64,000 bases of DNA. Source: Pseudomonas sp. TH15. GTDB taxonomy: Bacteria > Pseudomonadota > Gammaproteobacteria > Pseudomonadales > Pseudomonadaceae. The notes under the pieces are model-generated. The model saw nothing but the letters and a program-made list of their open reading frames with translations. It searched no databases and was not told the DNA's origin. Below, in pieces: positions 8,375 to 15,954 of the stretch (the first letter of the stretch is position 1; every line of letters begins with the position of its first letter). Position numbers and translations under genes: made by a program. The stretch covers positions 4,826,001 through 4,890,000 of the forward strand of contig NZ_JAEKEL010000001.1 of assembly GCF_016651105.1 (NCBI RefSeq). Direction: 5' to 3'.

Positions 8375-9776
8375 GGCTGGCGGCCTCCGTGGCGGCGTTG
8401 TGAAAGGCTGAAAACGGAATCGGGTCGATCGGAAAGCGCGGTCGCAGCCAGCCCACGTCCTGGCGCCCGGTGGCTTCGCGCAGCCTGTCGCTGCAATAGC
8501 CGACGCACATCCGCCCCTGACAGTCGCCCATGCTGACGCGGGTGCGCATTTTCAGGCTGGCCATGTCTTGCACGCCCTGGTCCAGTGCCCGGTCAATGTC
8601 GGCGCGGGTGGCGTGCTCGCAGCGGCAGATCACGGTGTCCGCGGCCGGCAATGCGGTCTGCCCGGCGCCGCGCCCGGTGTAGCGGTCAACCGCCGCACGG
8701 AAACGCACAATCGCCTTGAGCTTCGACAGGAAGCGGTCACGCCTGACCAGCGCCAGCTCCGTGTCCAGAACATCCCGTTGCAGCAACATCGATAGCGCCG
8801 CGATCCGCCCTGCCAGCATCGCCGCTTCACCGCCGCGAATCCCGCCCATGTCGCCGGCCAGGTGCACGTGCGGTTCATTGCTTTGCTGCCAGATATTGGC
8901 GTTGGCACGCAGGTAGCCGTCGTCGCTGAAGCCGTGGTTCAGGCCCATTTGCTGACTGAGCTGAGTACGAGGAATGAAGCCGTAACCGACCGCCAGGGTC
9001 TTCGCTTCGAAGCGCTCGACGCGAGACAGGTCCGGCACCCAAGTACGCGAATACGGCGCTACGGTGACAGATTGCAACTCGCCATCGCCCTGGGCCTCGA
9101 CCACGCCCCAGCCGTAATGCATGGGGATGCCGTGCATTTTCATGAACGCCAACATGCTCAGGCCATCGAGAAACAGCTGTGGCTTGTTCAGCAGCGCCAG
9201 GCTTTCCCGGGCGATTTTGCCGAACGCGCACGCTTCATACACCCCGGCGACCGTCACCCCGGACGCGTGCAACTGACACGCCACCAATGGCAGCAACGGC
9301 CCGGTGCCGGTGATGACCACCGGCCCTTGAGGCTTGACCACGCCGCTCTTGATTTGCAGCTGCAACCCGCCGAGCAGGATCACACCGGGCAAGGTCCAGC
9401 CAGGAAACGGCACGCTGCGCTCGTGGCAACCGGCAGCCAGCAGCAATTGCGGGTAGGCGATTTCGTGCAGGTGCTCATCGGCGTCCAGTACCACCAATGC
9501 GCGAGTGCCCTCGGCACCGACCACGCGATGGTTCAAGCGCACGTCGATCAACCCCGACTGTTCCTCAAACTCGCCGTGCAATCGGCTGAGGATTTCGGAA
9601 TAACGCGGCCCCAGATAGTCGAGCTGAACGCCATCGCGCAGCGGCCCGCGATAGACCACACCGCCGAGTCGCGAGGCTTCTTCCAGCAAGATGCTGCGCA
9701 CGCCATGCCGGGCCAGTTCAATGGCCGCGGCCATGCCCGCCGGGCCGCCGCCGACGATCACCGGATGCAGGCTCAT
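8367..9776 (-). CDS. hcnB: Hydrogen cyanide synthase subunit HcnB
   Basis: 469 residues. The N-terminus has an FAD/NAD-binding motif (PVIVGGGPAGMAAAIELARH) and a second dinucleotide site near residue 150 (VVITGTGPLLPLVACQL). The C-terminal part has a Cys cluster (ICRCEHAT, then GDCQGRMCVGYC) of the kind that holds an iron-sulfur centre in BFD-like domains. The end WLRPRFPIDPIPFSAFHN is typical of HcnB. It overlaps hcnA by four bases and hcnC by eight, so translation of the three is coupled. Role: electron-transfer flavoprotein subunit of cyanide synthase. Confidence 0.95.
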   Translation of the reverse strand: MSLHPVIVGGGPAGMAAAIELARHGVRSILLEEASRLGGVVYRGPLRDGVQLDYLGPRYSEILSRLHGEFEEQSGLIDVRLNHRVVGAEGTRALVVLDADEHLHEIAYPQLLLAAGCHERSVPFPGWTLPGVILLGGLQLQIKSGVVKPQGPVVITGTGPLLPLVACQLHASGVTVAGVYEACAFGKIARESLALLNKPQLFLDGLSMLAFMKMHGIPMHYGWGVVEAQGDGELQSVTVAPYSRTWVPDLSRVERFEAKTLAVGYGFIPRTQLSQQMGLNHGFSDDGYLRANANIWQQSNEPHVHLAGDMGGIRGGEAAMLAGRIAALSMLLQRDVLDTELALVRRDRFLSKLKAIVRFRAAVDRYTGRGAGQTALPAADTVICRCEHATRADIDRALDQGVQDMASLKMRTRVSMGDCQGRMCVGYCSDRLREATGRQDVGWLRPRFPIDPIPFSAFHNAATEAASHE

Positions 9777-10087
9777 AACGCCTCCTGCTCGGCGATGCGA
9801 TTGACCTGGGTTTCGACGGTCATGCCGTCACGCGCGACGGTCTGGCAGGCGCGGCGCTTGTGCCGGCCATTGATTTTCACCAGGCAGCATTGGCACACGC
9901 CCATGCCGCAATAGGCGCCGCTGATTTGATCGTGATCGTTGCGAGCCACCTGGCGCAGACCAAGGGATTGAATGACCGTGAGGACGGTTTCGCCGATGGC
10001 GGCGCTAACCGCTTGGCCGTTGATGTGCAAAGTCATATCCGCCCTTACCAGCGGCTGGATATCGAAGGTTCTGTCTAAGCAGTGCAT
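9773..10087 (-). CDS. hcnA: Hydrogen cyanide synthase subunit HcnA
   Basis: 104 residues, a [2Fe-2S] ferredoxin-like subunit. The cluster ligands are visible as C60, C65, C68 and C81 in YCGMGVCQCCLV and RRACQT. First gene of hcnABC. Start is ATG at 10085-10087; the GGA of its ribosome binding site lies ten bases upstream inside a small hairpin that matches the known RsmA/RsmE target of hcnA. The gene is thus expected to be repressed by RsmA/RsmE and released by the Gac/Rsm small RNAs, with ANR control of transcription (see separate entries). Confidence 0.95.
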   Translation of the reverse strand: MHCLDRTFDIQPLVRADMTLHINGQAVSAAIGETVLTVIQSLGLRQVARNDHDQISGAYCGMGVCQCCLVKINGRHKRRACQTVARDGMTVETQVNRIAEQEAL

Positions 10088-10093
10088 TGCAAT

Positions 10094-10105
10094 TTCATCC
10101 GTGAA
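10094..10105 (-). promoter_or_regulatory. RsmA/RsmE-binding hairpin at the hcnA ribosome binding site
   Basis: On the minus strand the sequence is TTCACGGATGAA: a three-base stem TTC/GAA closing the loop ACGGAT, with the Shine-Dalgarno GGA in the loop. This is the arrangement known for RsmA/CsrA-type repressor sites and is the same core as the hcnA site of P. fluorescens/protegens strains. A second GGA at 10129-10131 is also in the loop of a hairpin (10121-10140), and a third GGA is at 10193-10195. Several GGA motifs in one leader fit cooperative RsmE binding. Confidence 0.85.
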
Positions 10106-10260
10106 GGTTCGGTTGAGGTTGTGTCAGCTCCTTGCTGCACTACACCGTAGTCGACGCTTTTATTACTGTGTTTGGGACGTCGACGCGGGTACTCCGTCAG
10201 CGCAAACAAGGTGCGCGGGAAGCACTGTAGCTCATACCTCAGCAAAGGCCTGGTTCATTT

Positions 10261-10302
10261 ACGTTAGGCGATATCGCCAATCGAAACATTGATCCAGGCC
10301 AG
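10261..10302 (-). promoter_or_regulatory. Putative ANR-dependent promoter of hcnABC
   Basis: Minus-strand sequence CTGGCCTGGATCAA at 10289-10302 fits the FNR/ANR box (TTGATNNNNATCAA) in its right half and only partly in its left half. A candidate -10 box TAACGT lies at 10261-10266. If transcription starts near 10254, the box is centred about 41 bases upstream, the normal class II activator position, and the leader is about 167 bases. hcn operons are known to be activated by ANR at low oxygen. The match and spacing are seen; the activity is inferred. Confidence 0.6.
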
Positions 10303-10327
10303 TGAAAACAGTCGGATTGTTCAACGA

Positions 10328-10876
10328 TCAGTTGGAGAAGACGAACTGCCCTTTGAGCTTCTTCGCACCGATGAATCCCAGATCGGGGAACAACAACGAT
10401 TTGACCCAGGCAGCGTAAAACACCACAGCGAAGGTGATGCCAACGGCGATCACGGTGGACAGCGGATCCTCTTCATAGCCCTTGAACATGCGCGAAACCT
10501 GACTGATGTTCAGGAGAATGAAGACGGTATAAGCCGCCGCGACGTTCTTGTAGAAATACCAGGCAAACAACAGCGGTACACCGCCAGCGATCAGCATCAT
10601 GGTCAGTGCCAGGCCGGCGCTGACCTCGAAAAACAGAAAGAACCCGGACACTGCGCCGATAAATGCCTGAATACAGATCAGCACGATCAACAGCGTGACC
10701 TTGAGTGAATGCTTTTGTCTGAGCGCCGGATCGGGGCGACCTGCTATCCACGCCGCCAACACGCGATCCTTGACCTTGCCGCCCGACAGCGCTTTGAACG
10801 TCTCGGTTTTCGAACGCCCGGCCTCGAGCATTTCCACCAATTGTCGTTTGATTTCCTTCTTGTCCAACGCGTTCAT
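10328..10876 (-). CDS. Uncharacterised inner-membrane protein with about four helices
   Basis: 182 residues. The first 60 are a soluble helical part (KKEIKRQLVEMLEAGRSKTE) with a possible helix-turn-helix look, followed by hydrophobic stretches around 75-95, 100-120, 125-140 and 150-170. No family recognised. Start ATG 10874-10876 was chosen because the protein-like pattern begins there; its ribosome binding site is weak, and a GTG about ten codons upstream is an alternative. It lies upstream of the hcn promoter in the same direction, 240 bases before hcnA. Confidence 0.65.
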   Translation of the reverse strand: MNALDKKEIKRQLVEMLEAGRSKTETFKALSGGKVKDRVLAAWIAGRPDPALRQKHSLKVTLLIVLICIQAFIGAVSGFFLFFEVSAGLALTMMLIAGGVPLLFAWYFYKNVAAAYTVFILLNISQVSRMFKGYEEDPLSTVIAVGITFAVVFYAAWVKSLLFPDLGFIGAKKLKGQFVFSN

Positions 10877-10937
10877 CCTTAAAGAGAGGTAAAGCGGCCA
10901 ATCCACTTCCGACGGCAATTCTCGCCGCTGTCCCCGC

Positions 10938-10976
10938 AGAAAGCAAAACGCCGCTTCTACCAGAGGCAGAAGCGGC
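10938..10976 (-). terminator. Rho-independent terminator
   Basis: Inverted repeat GCCGCTTCT (10950-10958) / AGAAGCGGC (10968-10976) with a nine-base loop. Read on the minus strand it is followed by GTTTTGCTTT. It would end the transcript carrying the 24-residue peptide gene and the membrane protein gene upstream of it. Confidence 0.65.
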
Positions 10977-10998
10977 AGAGGCACGTGCCTCAGAGGGA

Positions 10999-11073
10999 TC
11001 AGTGCATGAACAGGGCAATCAGGATGATGATCGGGATTGGCACGCCGAGAAAGAACAGAAGTAGTGAGCGCAT
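10999..11073 (-). CDS. 24-residue hydrophobic membrane peptide
   Basis: ATG at 11071-11073 with a strong AGGAG eight bases upstream opens a 24-codon frame ending in TGA at 10999-11001. The product starts MRSLLLFFLGVPIPIIILIA and ends with LFMH: one membrane helix and almost nothing else. The stop codon of the preceding membrane-protein gene is only 15 bases away and a terminator follows, so it looks like the last gene of a two-gene operon. Function unknown; small peptides of this type often tune a membrane partner, here perhaps the neighbour. Confidence 0.6.
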   Translation of the reverse strand: MRSLLLFFLGVPIPIIILIALFMH

Positions 11074-11088
11074 GATGATTCTCCTGGG

Positions 11089-12030
11089 TTAGCGAACAGG
11101 TGGCAGCGAGGTGGTGGTGACGTAGGCATCGGACTCCAGATACACCACGGCATCCCGACGACGACCGCCGAAGGTAGCGGCAAGGCTGGCGAAAAACGCA
11201 CCGGCCAGCAGCGCGACGAACATCCACAACGCGGTCCAGGCAGCGACTTTGGCGGCGGTGTCGGCAGCCTGTTTAGCGGCGAGTTTTTCGTCATCCACGG
11301 CTTTGTGAGCCTTGGCGAAGACTTCGTCTACACGGCGTTCGGCGTCGGCCTGGGTCAGGTTGGTGCGCTGGGCGACCAGTTGCGCGAGGTAGGTCCGGTC
11401 TTCGGCAGCCAGTTGGCCGTCGTTGCCCAAGGTGCGCACGAAGATCCGGGTAACGGTGCCACGGGCAGCGTCATCACCGACGGCGGCCGGGCGATCATCG
11501 CGGAACAGGCTGTCGACAAAGTAACCGTACGGGTCACTGTTGGTGTTGCTGGCAGCGGTGCCCGCTGCTTGCGTCATCGCACTGGCGGCGCCGCCGGCGA
11601 AACTCGCCCCGGCCTGCATACCACCGCTGACGATACTGCTGACCGAGCCGACCACCAGGGTCGCCGTCACCAGCGTCGCCACGCACCAGGCCAGGAAGCC
11701 ATGGGCGGTGTCGCGGAAATAGACTTCATCGCCATGCATATTGGCCCACTTCACCCGTAGGCGACCGGCAATGTAACCGCCGAGCCCGGAGGCAACGATT
11801 TGTGTGAAGGCCAGCCAAACGATCGTTGAAATGCCCAGGCCCTTGGCGCTGACGCCCTCGTTGGCCCATGGTGAGACAGCCGAAAAGCCCAGGCCGAAGC
11901 CGAGCAACACCAGAATCAACGACAACGCCGCTGCCGCAGCAGCCCCGGCGAAGATCGCGCCCCAGGACACGCCCGAGAGCGTGCTTGATTCATCTGCGGC
12001 AGGATAAAAACCCTCAGAAGATCTATTCAT
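11089..12030 (-). CDS. Uncharacterised multi-pass membrane protein
   Basis: 313 residues from ATG 12028-12030 (GGAG about 11 bases upstream); the frame is open further but the added residues look unlike protein. Hydrophobic segments are near residues 20-45, 65-90, 115-140 and 270-295 (ALWMFVALLAGAFFASLAAT), with a long charged loop between about 175 and 260 (coiled-coil-like, rich in Ala, Glu, Lys). The family is not certain; similar proteins are common in Pseudomonas. It is followed closely by the 24-residue peptide gene. The 298-base gap upstream (12031-12328) is AT-rich, holds no gene, and must contain the divergent promoters. Confidence 0.75.
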   Translation of the reverse strand: MNRSSEGFYPAADESSTLSGVSWGAIFAGAAAAAALSLILVLLGFGLGFSAVSPWANEGVSAKGLGISTIVWLAFTQIVASGLGGYIAGRLRVKWANMHGDEVYFRDTAHGFLAWCVATLVTATLVVGSVSSIVSGGMQAGASFAGGAASAMTQAAGTAASNTNSDPYGYFVDSLFRDDRPAAVGDDAARGTVTRIFVRTLGNDGQLAAEDRTYLAQLVAQRTNLTQADAERRVDEVFAKAHKAVDDEKLAAKQAADTAAKVAAWTALWMFVALLAGAFFASLAATFGGRRRDAVVYLESDAYVTTTSLPPVR

Positions 12031-12328
12031 TATTGTTCTGCTCCAGGCATGAAAGTCGGTGTTACAACTCGTCAAAAAATGAATTGCAGGCACCGTGCCA
12101 GTCGCCAGAATTTAATAAACCTATGTTTATCAATAACTTAGAAAAGATGAACTTCCTAAGACCATGCAAATTGCAACAAAGGGTCGATTTCAGCGGGTTT
12201 TCTGCACTGGAAAATAAATCCGCCGATTTGCGTTTTTGACAGCTACAACATGAAAGTTAATTTAAAGCGTCACGGAAATTTCTTGGCAAAATGCTGCCAT
12301 TCCGTTTGAACCGATCAAGGCCTGCCCT

Positions 12329-13012
12329 ATGACTCGAATCTTGACCATCGAAGACGACGCCGTGACCGCCCGGGAAATTGTGGCGGAATTGAGCAACCAC
12401 GGTCTGGAGGTGGACTGGGTCGACAATGGTCGTGAAGGCCTGGCACGAGCGGTCAGCGGTGACTACGACCTGATCACCCTCGACCGCATGCTGCCGGAGC
12501 TCGATGGCCTGGCAATTGTCACCACGCTGCGGACCATGGGCGTGGCTACGCCGATTCTGATGATCAGCGCCCTCTCCGACGTCGACGAACGCGTGCGAGG
12601 CCTGCGTGCCGGCGGCGACGATTACCTGACCAAACCCTTCGCCACCGATGAAATGGCGGCGCGAGTGGAAGTGTTGCTGCGCCGGCAAAACACGGTCAGC
12701 TCCCACGCGACTACGCTGCGGGTGTCGGATCTGGAACTGAACCTGATCAGCCACGAAGCCAGCCGCAATGGCGAATTGCTGACGCTGCTGCCTACCGAAT
12801 ACAAGCTGTTGGAGTTCCTGATGCGCAACACCGGGCAGATTCTGTCGCGAATGATGATTTTCGAAGAAGTCTGGGGTTACCACTTCGACCCCGGCACCAA
12901 CCTGATCGACGTGCACATCGGCCGTTTGCGCAAGAAGATCGACCCGCCCGGCAACGTCCCACTGATCCGGACTGTGCGAGGCTCGGGGTATGTCATTGCT
13001 GAACCCCTCTAA
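12329..13012 (+). CDS. OmpR-family response regulator
   Basis: 227 residues. Receiver domain at residues 1-115 with acidic pocket ED at 8-10, phosphoacceptor D52 (ITLDRMLPE) and K at about 104 (LTKPF). C-terminal winged-helix DNA-binding domain ends with VHIGRLRKKID and IRTVRGSGYVIAE, typical of OmpR/PhoB members. It overlaps the start of the sensor kinase gene by 23 bases, so the two are a coupled pair. The signal is not evident. Confidence 0.93.
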   Translation: MTRILTIEDDAVTAREIVAELSNHGLEVDWVDNGREGLARAVSGDYDLITLDRMLPELDGLAIVTTLRTMGVATPILMISALSDVDERVRGLRAGGDDYLTKPFATDEMAARVEVLLRRQNTVSSHATTLRVSDLELNLISHEASRNGELLTLLPTEYKLLEFLMRNTGQILSRMMIFEEVWGYHFDPGTNLIDVHIGRLRKKIDPPGNVPLIRTVRGSGYVIAEPL

Positions 13013-14384
13013 AGGCTGGCGCTCTTCCAGCAGCCGTTTGCTGGCGCTGTACAGTTCGCTGTTCGTGGCCTGGAGCGGGATCCTCATGGGGGTTATGTAC
13101 TACGAAGTCTCCGGCTATCTGGACAACCTCGCCAAGCATTCGCTGATGCAGCGCCAACACCTGTTTTCGCGCTTCCAGGGCGAACAACTGGTGGACGCCC
13201 TCGCCGCCAGCATGACCTTCGACATCCGCGGCATCGATGCCTATGGCCTGTTCGATGCCGAGCATCGCTACCTCAGCGGCGCCTTGCGCGAGATACCGTC
13301 GGATCTGCCGCTGGACGCCCGGATCCACATGCTCGCGGACTGCGCCGAGTCCGACGACCCGACCTTGCCCGAAGACAGCTGCGACGCCGTGGCGACCCCG
13401 ACGCTGGACGGTCGCTGGCTAGTGCTGGTGCGCGACAACGGTTCGTTGTTTGCCGTGACCCGGATCATCCTCCGCGCGCTGTTCTGGGGGGTGTCCCTCA
13501 CGATCCTGCCCGGCATCGCCGGCTGGCATTTGTTACGCCGTCGGCCGCTGCGGCGCATCCGCGCGATCCAGGCCAGTGCCGAAGCCATCGTCGCCGGCGA
13601 CTTGACCCGCCGTTTGCCACTGTCCAACCGGCGCGACGAACTGGACATGCTCGCCGCCATCGTCAATGCCATGCTCGAGCGCATCGAGCGCCTGATGAAC
13701 GAGGTCAAAGGCGTATGTGACAACATCGCCCATGACCTGCGTACCCCGCTGACCCGCCTGCGAGCGCAGTTGTACCGGATTCAGCAACAGGCCGACCAGA
13801 GCTCGCCCCTGGCGCAGCAACTGGATTCGGTAATGGCCGAGGCCGACACCTTGATGGCACGGTTTCGCGGCTTGCTGCGAATTTCCGAACTGGAGGATCG
13901 TCAGCGACGTTCAGGCTTTGTGCAGCTTGATCCAGTGCCTCTACTACAAGAGCTGCATGACTTTTATCTGCCGCTGGCGGAAGAAGGTGAACTGGTTTTT
14001 CAGCTGCAATTGCCAGCGTCCCTGCCTTCACTCAATGGCGATCGAGCGCTGTTGTTCGAGGCCATTGCGAACCTGTTGAGCAACTCGATCAAATTCACAC
14101 CGCCGGGTGGCGAAGTGATTTTGCGTGGGGTTAATCAGGGTGGGCATACACGAATCGAAGTGCTCGATTCCGGGCCGGGCATTCCTCCGTCTGAACGTGA
14201 GGCGGTGTTCCAGCGGTTCTATCGGGCTGAGGGCGGCAATCAGCAGAGTGGATTTGGCTTGGGGCTATCGATCGTTGCGGCGATTGTCAGCCTGCACGGT
14301 TTCACCCTCGACGTCGGCACCAGCGATTTGGGTGGGGCGAAACTGGTGCTCGATTGCCGACAGAGCCTGATCGAAAACTCCTGA
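12990..14384 (+). CDS. Membrane sensor histidine kinase
   Basis: 464 residues. Membrane helix at about 17-38, a periplasmic loop of about 115 residues, a second helix at about 157-180, then HAMP (to about 235), the H box with H248 in NIAHDLRTPLTRLR, and an ATPase domain with the N box (LSNSIKFTPPG), G1 (DSGPGIPP) and G2 (GFGLGLSIV). It partners the upstream OmpR-type regulator. The periplasmic part has two Cys (CAESDD and DSC) that could form a disulfide. Ligand unknown. Confidence 0.92.
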   Translation: MSLLNPSKGWRSSSSRLLALYSSLFVAWSGILMGVMYYEVSGYLDNLAKHSLMQRQHLFSRFQGEQLVDALAASMTFDIRGIDAYGLFDAEHRYLSGALREIPSDLPLDARIHMLADCAESDDPTLPEDSCDAVATPTLDGRWLVLVRDNGSLFAVTRIILRALFWGVSLTILPGIAGWHLLRRRPLRRIRAIQASAEAIVAGDLTRRLPLSNRRDELDMLAAIVNAMLERIERLMNEVKGVCDNIAHDLRTPLTRLRAQLYRIQQQADQSSPLAQQLDSVMAEADTLMARFRGLLRISELEDRQRRSGFVQLDPVPLLQELHDFYLPLAEEGELVFQLQLPASLPSLNGDRALLFEAIANLLSNSIKFTPPGGEVILRGVNQGGHTRIEVLDSGPGIPPSEREAVFQRFYRAEGGNQQSGFGLGLSIVAAIVSLHGFTLDVGTSDLGGAKLVLDCRQSLIENS

Positions 14385-14404
14385 TTACAGAAAGCACAAC
14401 CCCT

Positions 14405-14698
14405 GTAGGCGCCGAGCTTGCTCGCGAACACGCCGTGTCAGCCTGCATCGTTACTGACTGCCCCAACGCCTTCACTGTAGGAGCTGAGCTTGCTCGCGAA
14501 GGCATTGGGTCAGCCTGCATCTTTGCTGACTGACACGCCGCTTTCGCGAGCAAGCTCGGCTCCTACAAAAAGCAGTGGTGGCGGTTTGTCTGATACACCG
14601 CTTTCAACGTAGGAGCTGAGCTTGCTCGCGAAGGCATTGGGTCAGCCTGCATCTTTGCTGACTGGTACACCGCTTTCGCGAGCAAGCTCGGCTCCTAC
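14405..14698. repeat. Cluster of family A REPs with a 132-bp tandem duplication
   Basis: Five REP arms occur here. The block beginning GTAGGAGCTGAGCTTGCTCG at 14477 is repeated almost exactly at 14609 (period 132 bases), each copy containing a forward arm, the spacer with TGGGTCAGCCTGCATC, and a reverse arm ending CTCGGCTCCTAC. The first arm at 14405 is a diverged forward copy. This fills nearly all of the 330-base gap after the kinase gene; no gene is seen. Confidence 0.88.
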
Positions 14699-14715
14699 AA
14701 AAGCTGTGGTGGCGG

Positions 14716-15126
14716 TCAGGTTGGGTAGTTGGCGCGCAGCGCTTCGAGGCCGCCCTGGTAGATGCCGTTGAACAGCGCTTCGACTTCTTCATCGCTGACG
14801 CCTTTGGCGTTGAAACGGCCTGACCACGTCACCCGTGCGCCCTGCCCTTGGGCTTCAACCTTGATCGTCGCCAGATAATCGGTGGCCGGGAACGGCGCCT
14901 GTTCGATCGAATAGCTGTAGGTCTTCGCCGTGTTGTCGAACGCTTGCAGGCGCTCGATCACCACGCCGCCATCGGCGGTTTGCAGGGTGCGCACGCGCCC
15001 GCCTTCGCTCAACTCACTCTTGGGAATGAACGGCAGCCAGTCCGGCAGCGTGTTGAAACCGCCGATCAATTGCCAGACCTGATCGGCCGAAGCCGGGATG
15101 TCGATGGTTGCAGATGCTGTTGGCAT
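14716..15126 (-). CDS. SRPBCC (START/Bet v 1-like) family protein
   Basis: 136 residues. Opening ASATIDIPASADQVWQLIGG and the Trp of the WSGRF strand are typical of polyketide cyclase/SRPBCC proteins, which form a hydrophobic pocket for small molecules. No signal peptide, so cytoplasmic. Last gene in an operon with the SDR and aldo/keto reductase genes (30 bases after the SDR stop), suggesting it handles the same small substrate. Exact role unknown. Confidence 0.85.
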   Translation of the reverse strand: MPTASATIDIPASADQVWQLIGGFNTLPDWLPFIPKSELSEGGRVRTLQTADGGVVIERLQAFDNTAKTYSYSIEQAPFPATDYLATIKVEAQGQGARVTWSGRFNAKGVSDEEVEALFNGIYQGGLEALRANYPT

Positions 15127-15156
15127 AAATATACGTCTCTCTTGAAGAATTCGAAT

Positions 15157-15954
15157 TCAGATCGTCAGGCTGTCGACCACACCACCATCGACGCGCAACG
15201 CCGCGCCAGTGGTCGCCGAAGACAGCGGTGACGCAATGTAAGTCACCAGGTGCGCAACCTCTTCAACGTCGGCCACGCGCTGGATGATGGAAGTAGGACG
15301 GGCCTTGCGCACAAAGGCGTCGGCCTCATCGCGCAGCGTGCGGCCCGATTCGGCGGCGGCATCCTTGAGCATCTCTTCCAGGCCATCGGTAAACGTCGGC
15401 CCCGGCAGGATCGCATTGACTGTCACACCGGTGCCAGCCAGACGCTTGGCCAGACCGTGAGACACCGCCAGATTGGCGCTTTTGGTTACGCCATAATTGA
15501 TCATGTCTGCCGGTGTGGCCACCCCGGATTCCGAAGACAGGAAGATCACCCGTCCCCAGCCCTGCTCGACCATCGCCGGCACATAGTGCCGCGCAAGGCG
15601 CACGCCGGAAATCACATTGACCTCATAGAAGCGCGTCCACTCACTGTCCGGCGCCTCAAAGAAATCGACGTCATTGAAGATGCCCAGGTTGTTCACCAGA
15701 ATGTCGGCACGCGGCTCGGCGGCGAACAACTTGGCCGCACCTTCGGCGGTGCCCAGATCCGCAGTCAAACCACGCAACTGCGCTCCCGGCACCTTCTGCC
15801 GAATGCTCGCCAGTGCTTGTTCGACCTTACCGGTGTCGCGGCCGATGACCACCACCGTGGCCCCGGCCTCGGCCAGCGACTGGCTGATGCCCAAACCAAT
15901 ACCCGCCGTGCTGCCACTGACTATCGCCAGCTTGCCACCCAAATCAATCTTCAT
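15157..15954 (-). CDS. Short-chain dehydrogenase/reductase
   Basis: 265 residues. NAD(P)-binding GSTAGIGLGISQSLAE near the N-terminus, NNLG at about 90 (a variant of NNAG), catalytic Ser in SSESG, and Y/K of the active site in NYGVTKSAN. ATG 15952-15954 has GGAGG six bases upstream and overlaps the stop of the aldo/keto reductase frame (TGATG), so the genes are coupled. Probably oxidises or reduces an alcohol/carbonyl in the same pathway as its neighbours. Substrate unknown. Confidence 0.9.
   Translation of the reverse strand: MKIDLGGKLAIVSGSTAGIGLGISQSLAEAGATVVVIGRDTGKVEQALASIRQKVPGAQLRGLTADLGTAEGAAKLFAAEPRADILVNNLGIFNDVDFFEAPDSEWTRFYEVNVISGVRLARHYVPAMVEQGWGRVIFLSSESGVATPADMINYGVTKSANLAVSHGLAKRLAGTGVTVNAILPGPTFTDGLEEMLKDAAAESGRTLRDEADAFVRKARPTSIIQRVADVEEVAHLVTYIASPLSSATTGAALRVDGGVVDSLTI

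Noticed and set aside
7115..10087. Hydroxyproline or opine dehydrogenase complex instead of cyanide synthase
   Set aside because: These three-part flavoenzymes are relatives, but sizes, the HcnA ferredoxin and the leader with an RsmE site fit hcnABC.
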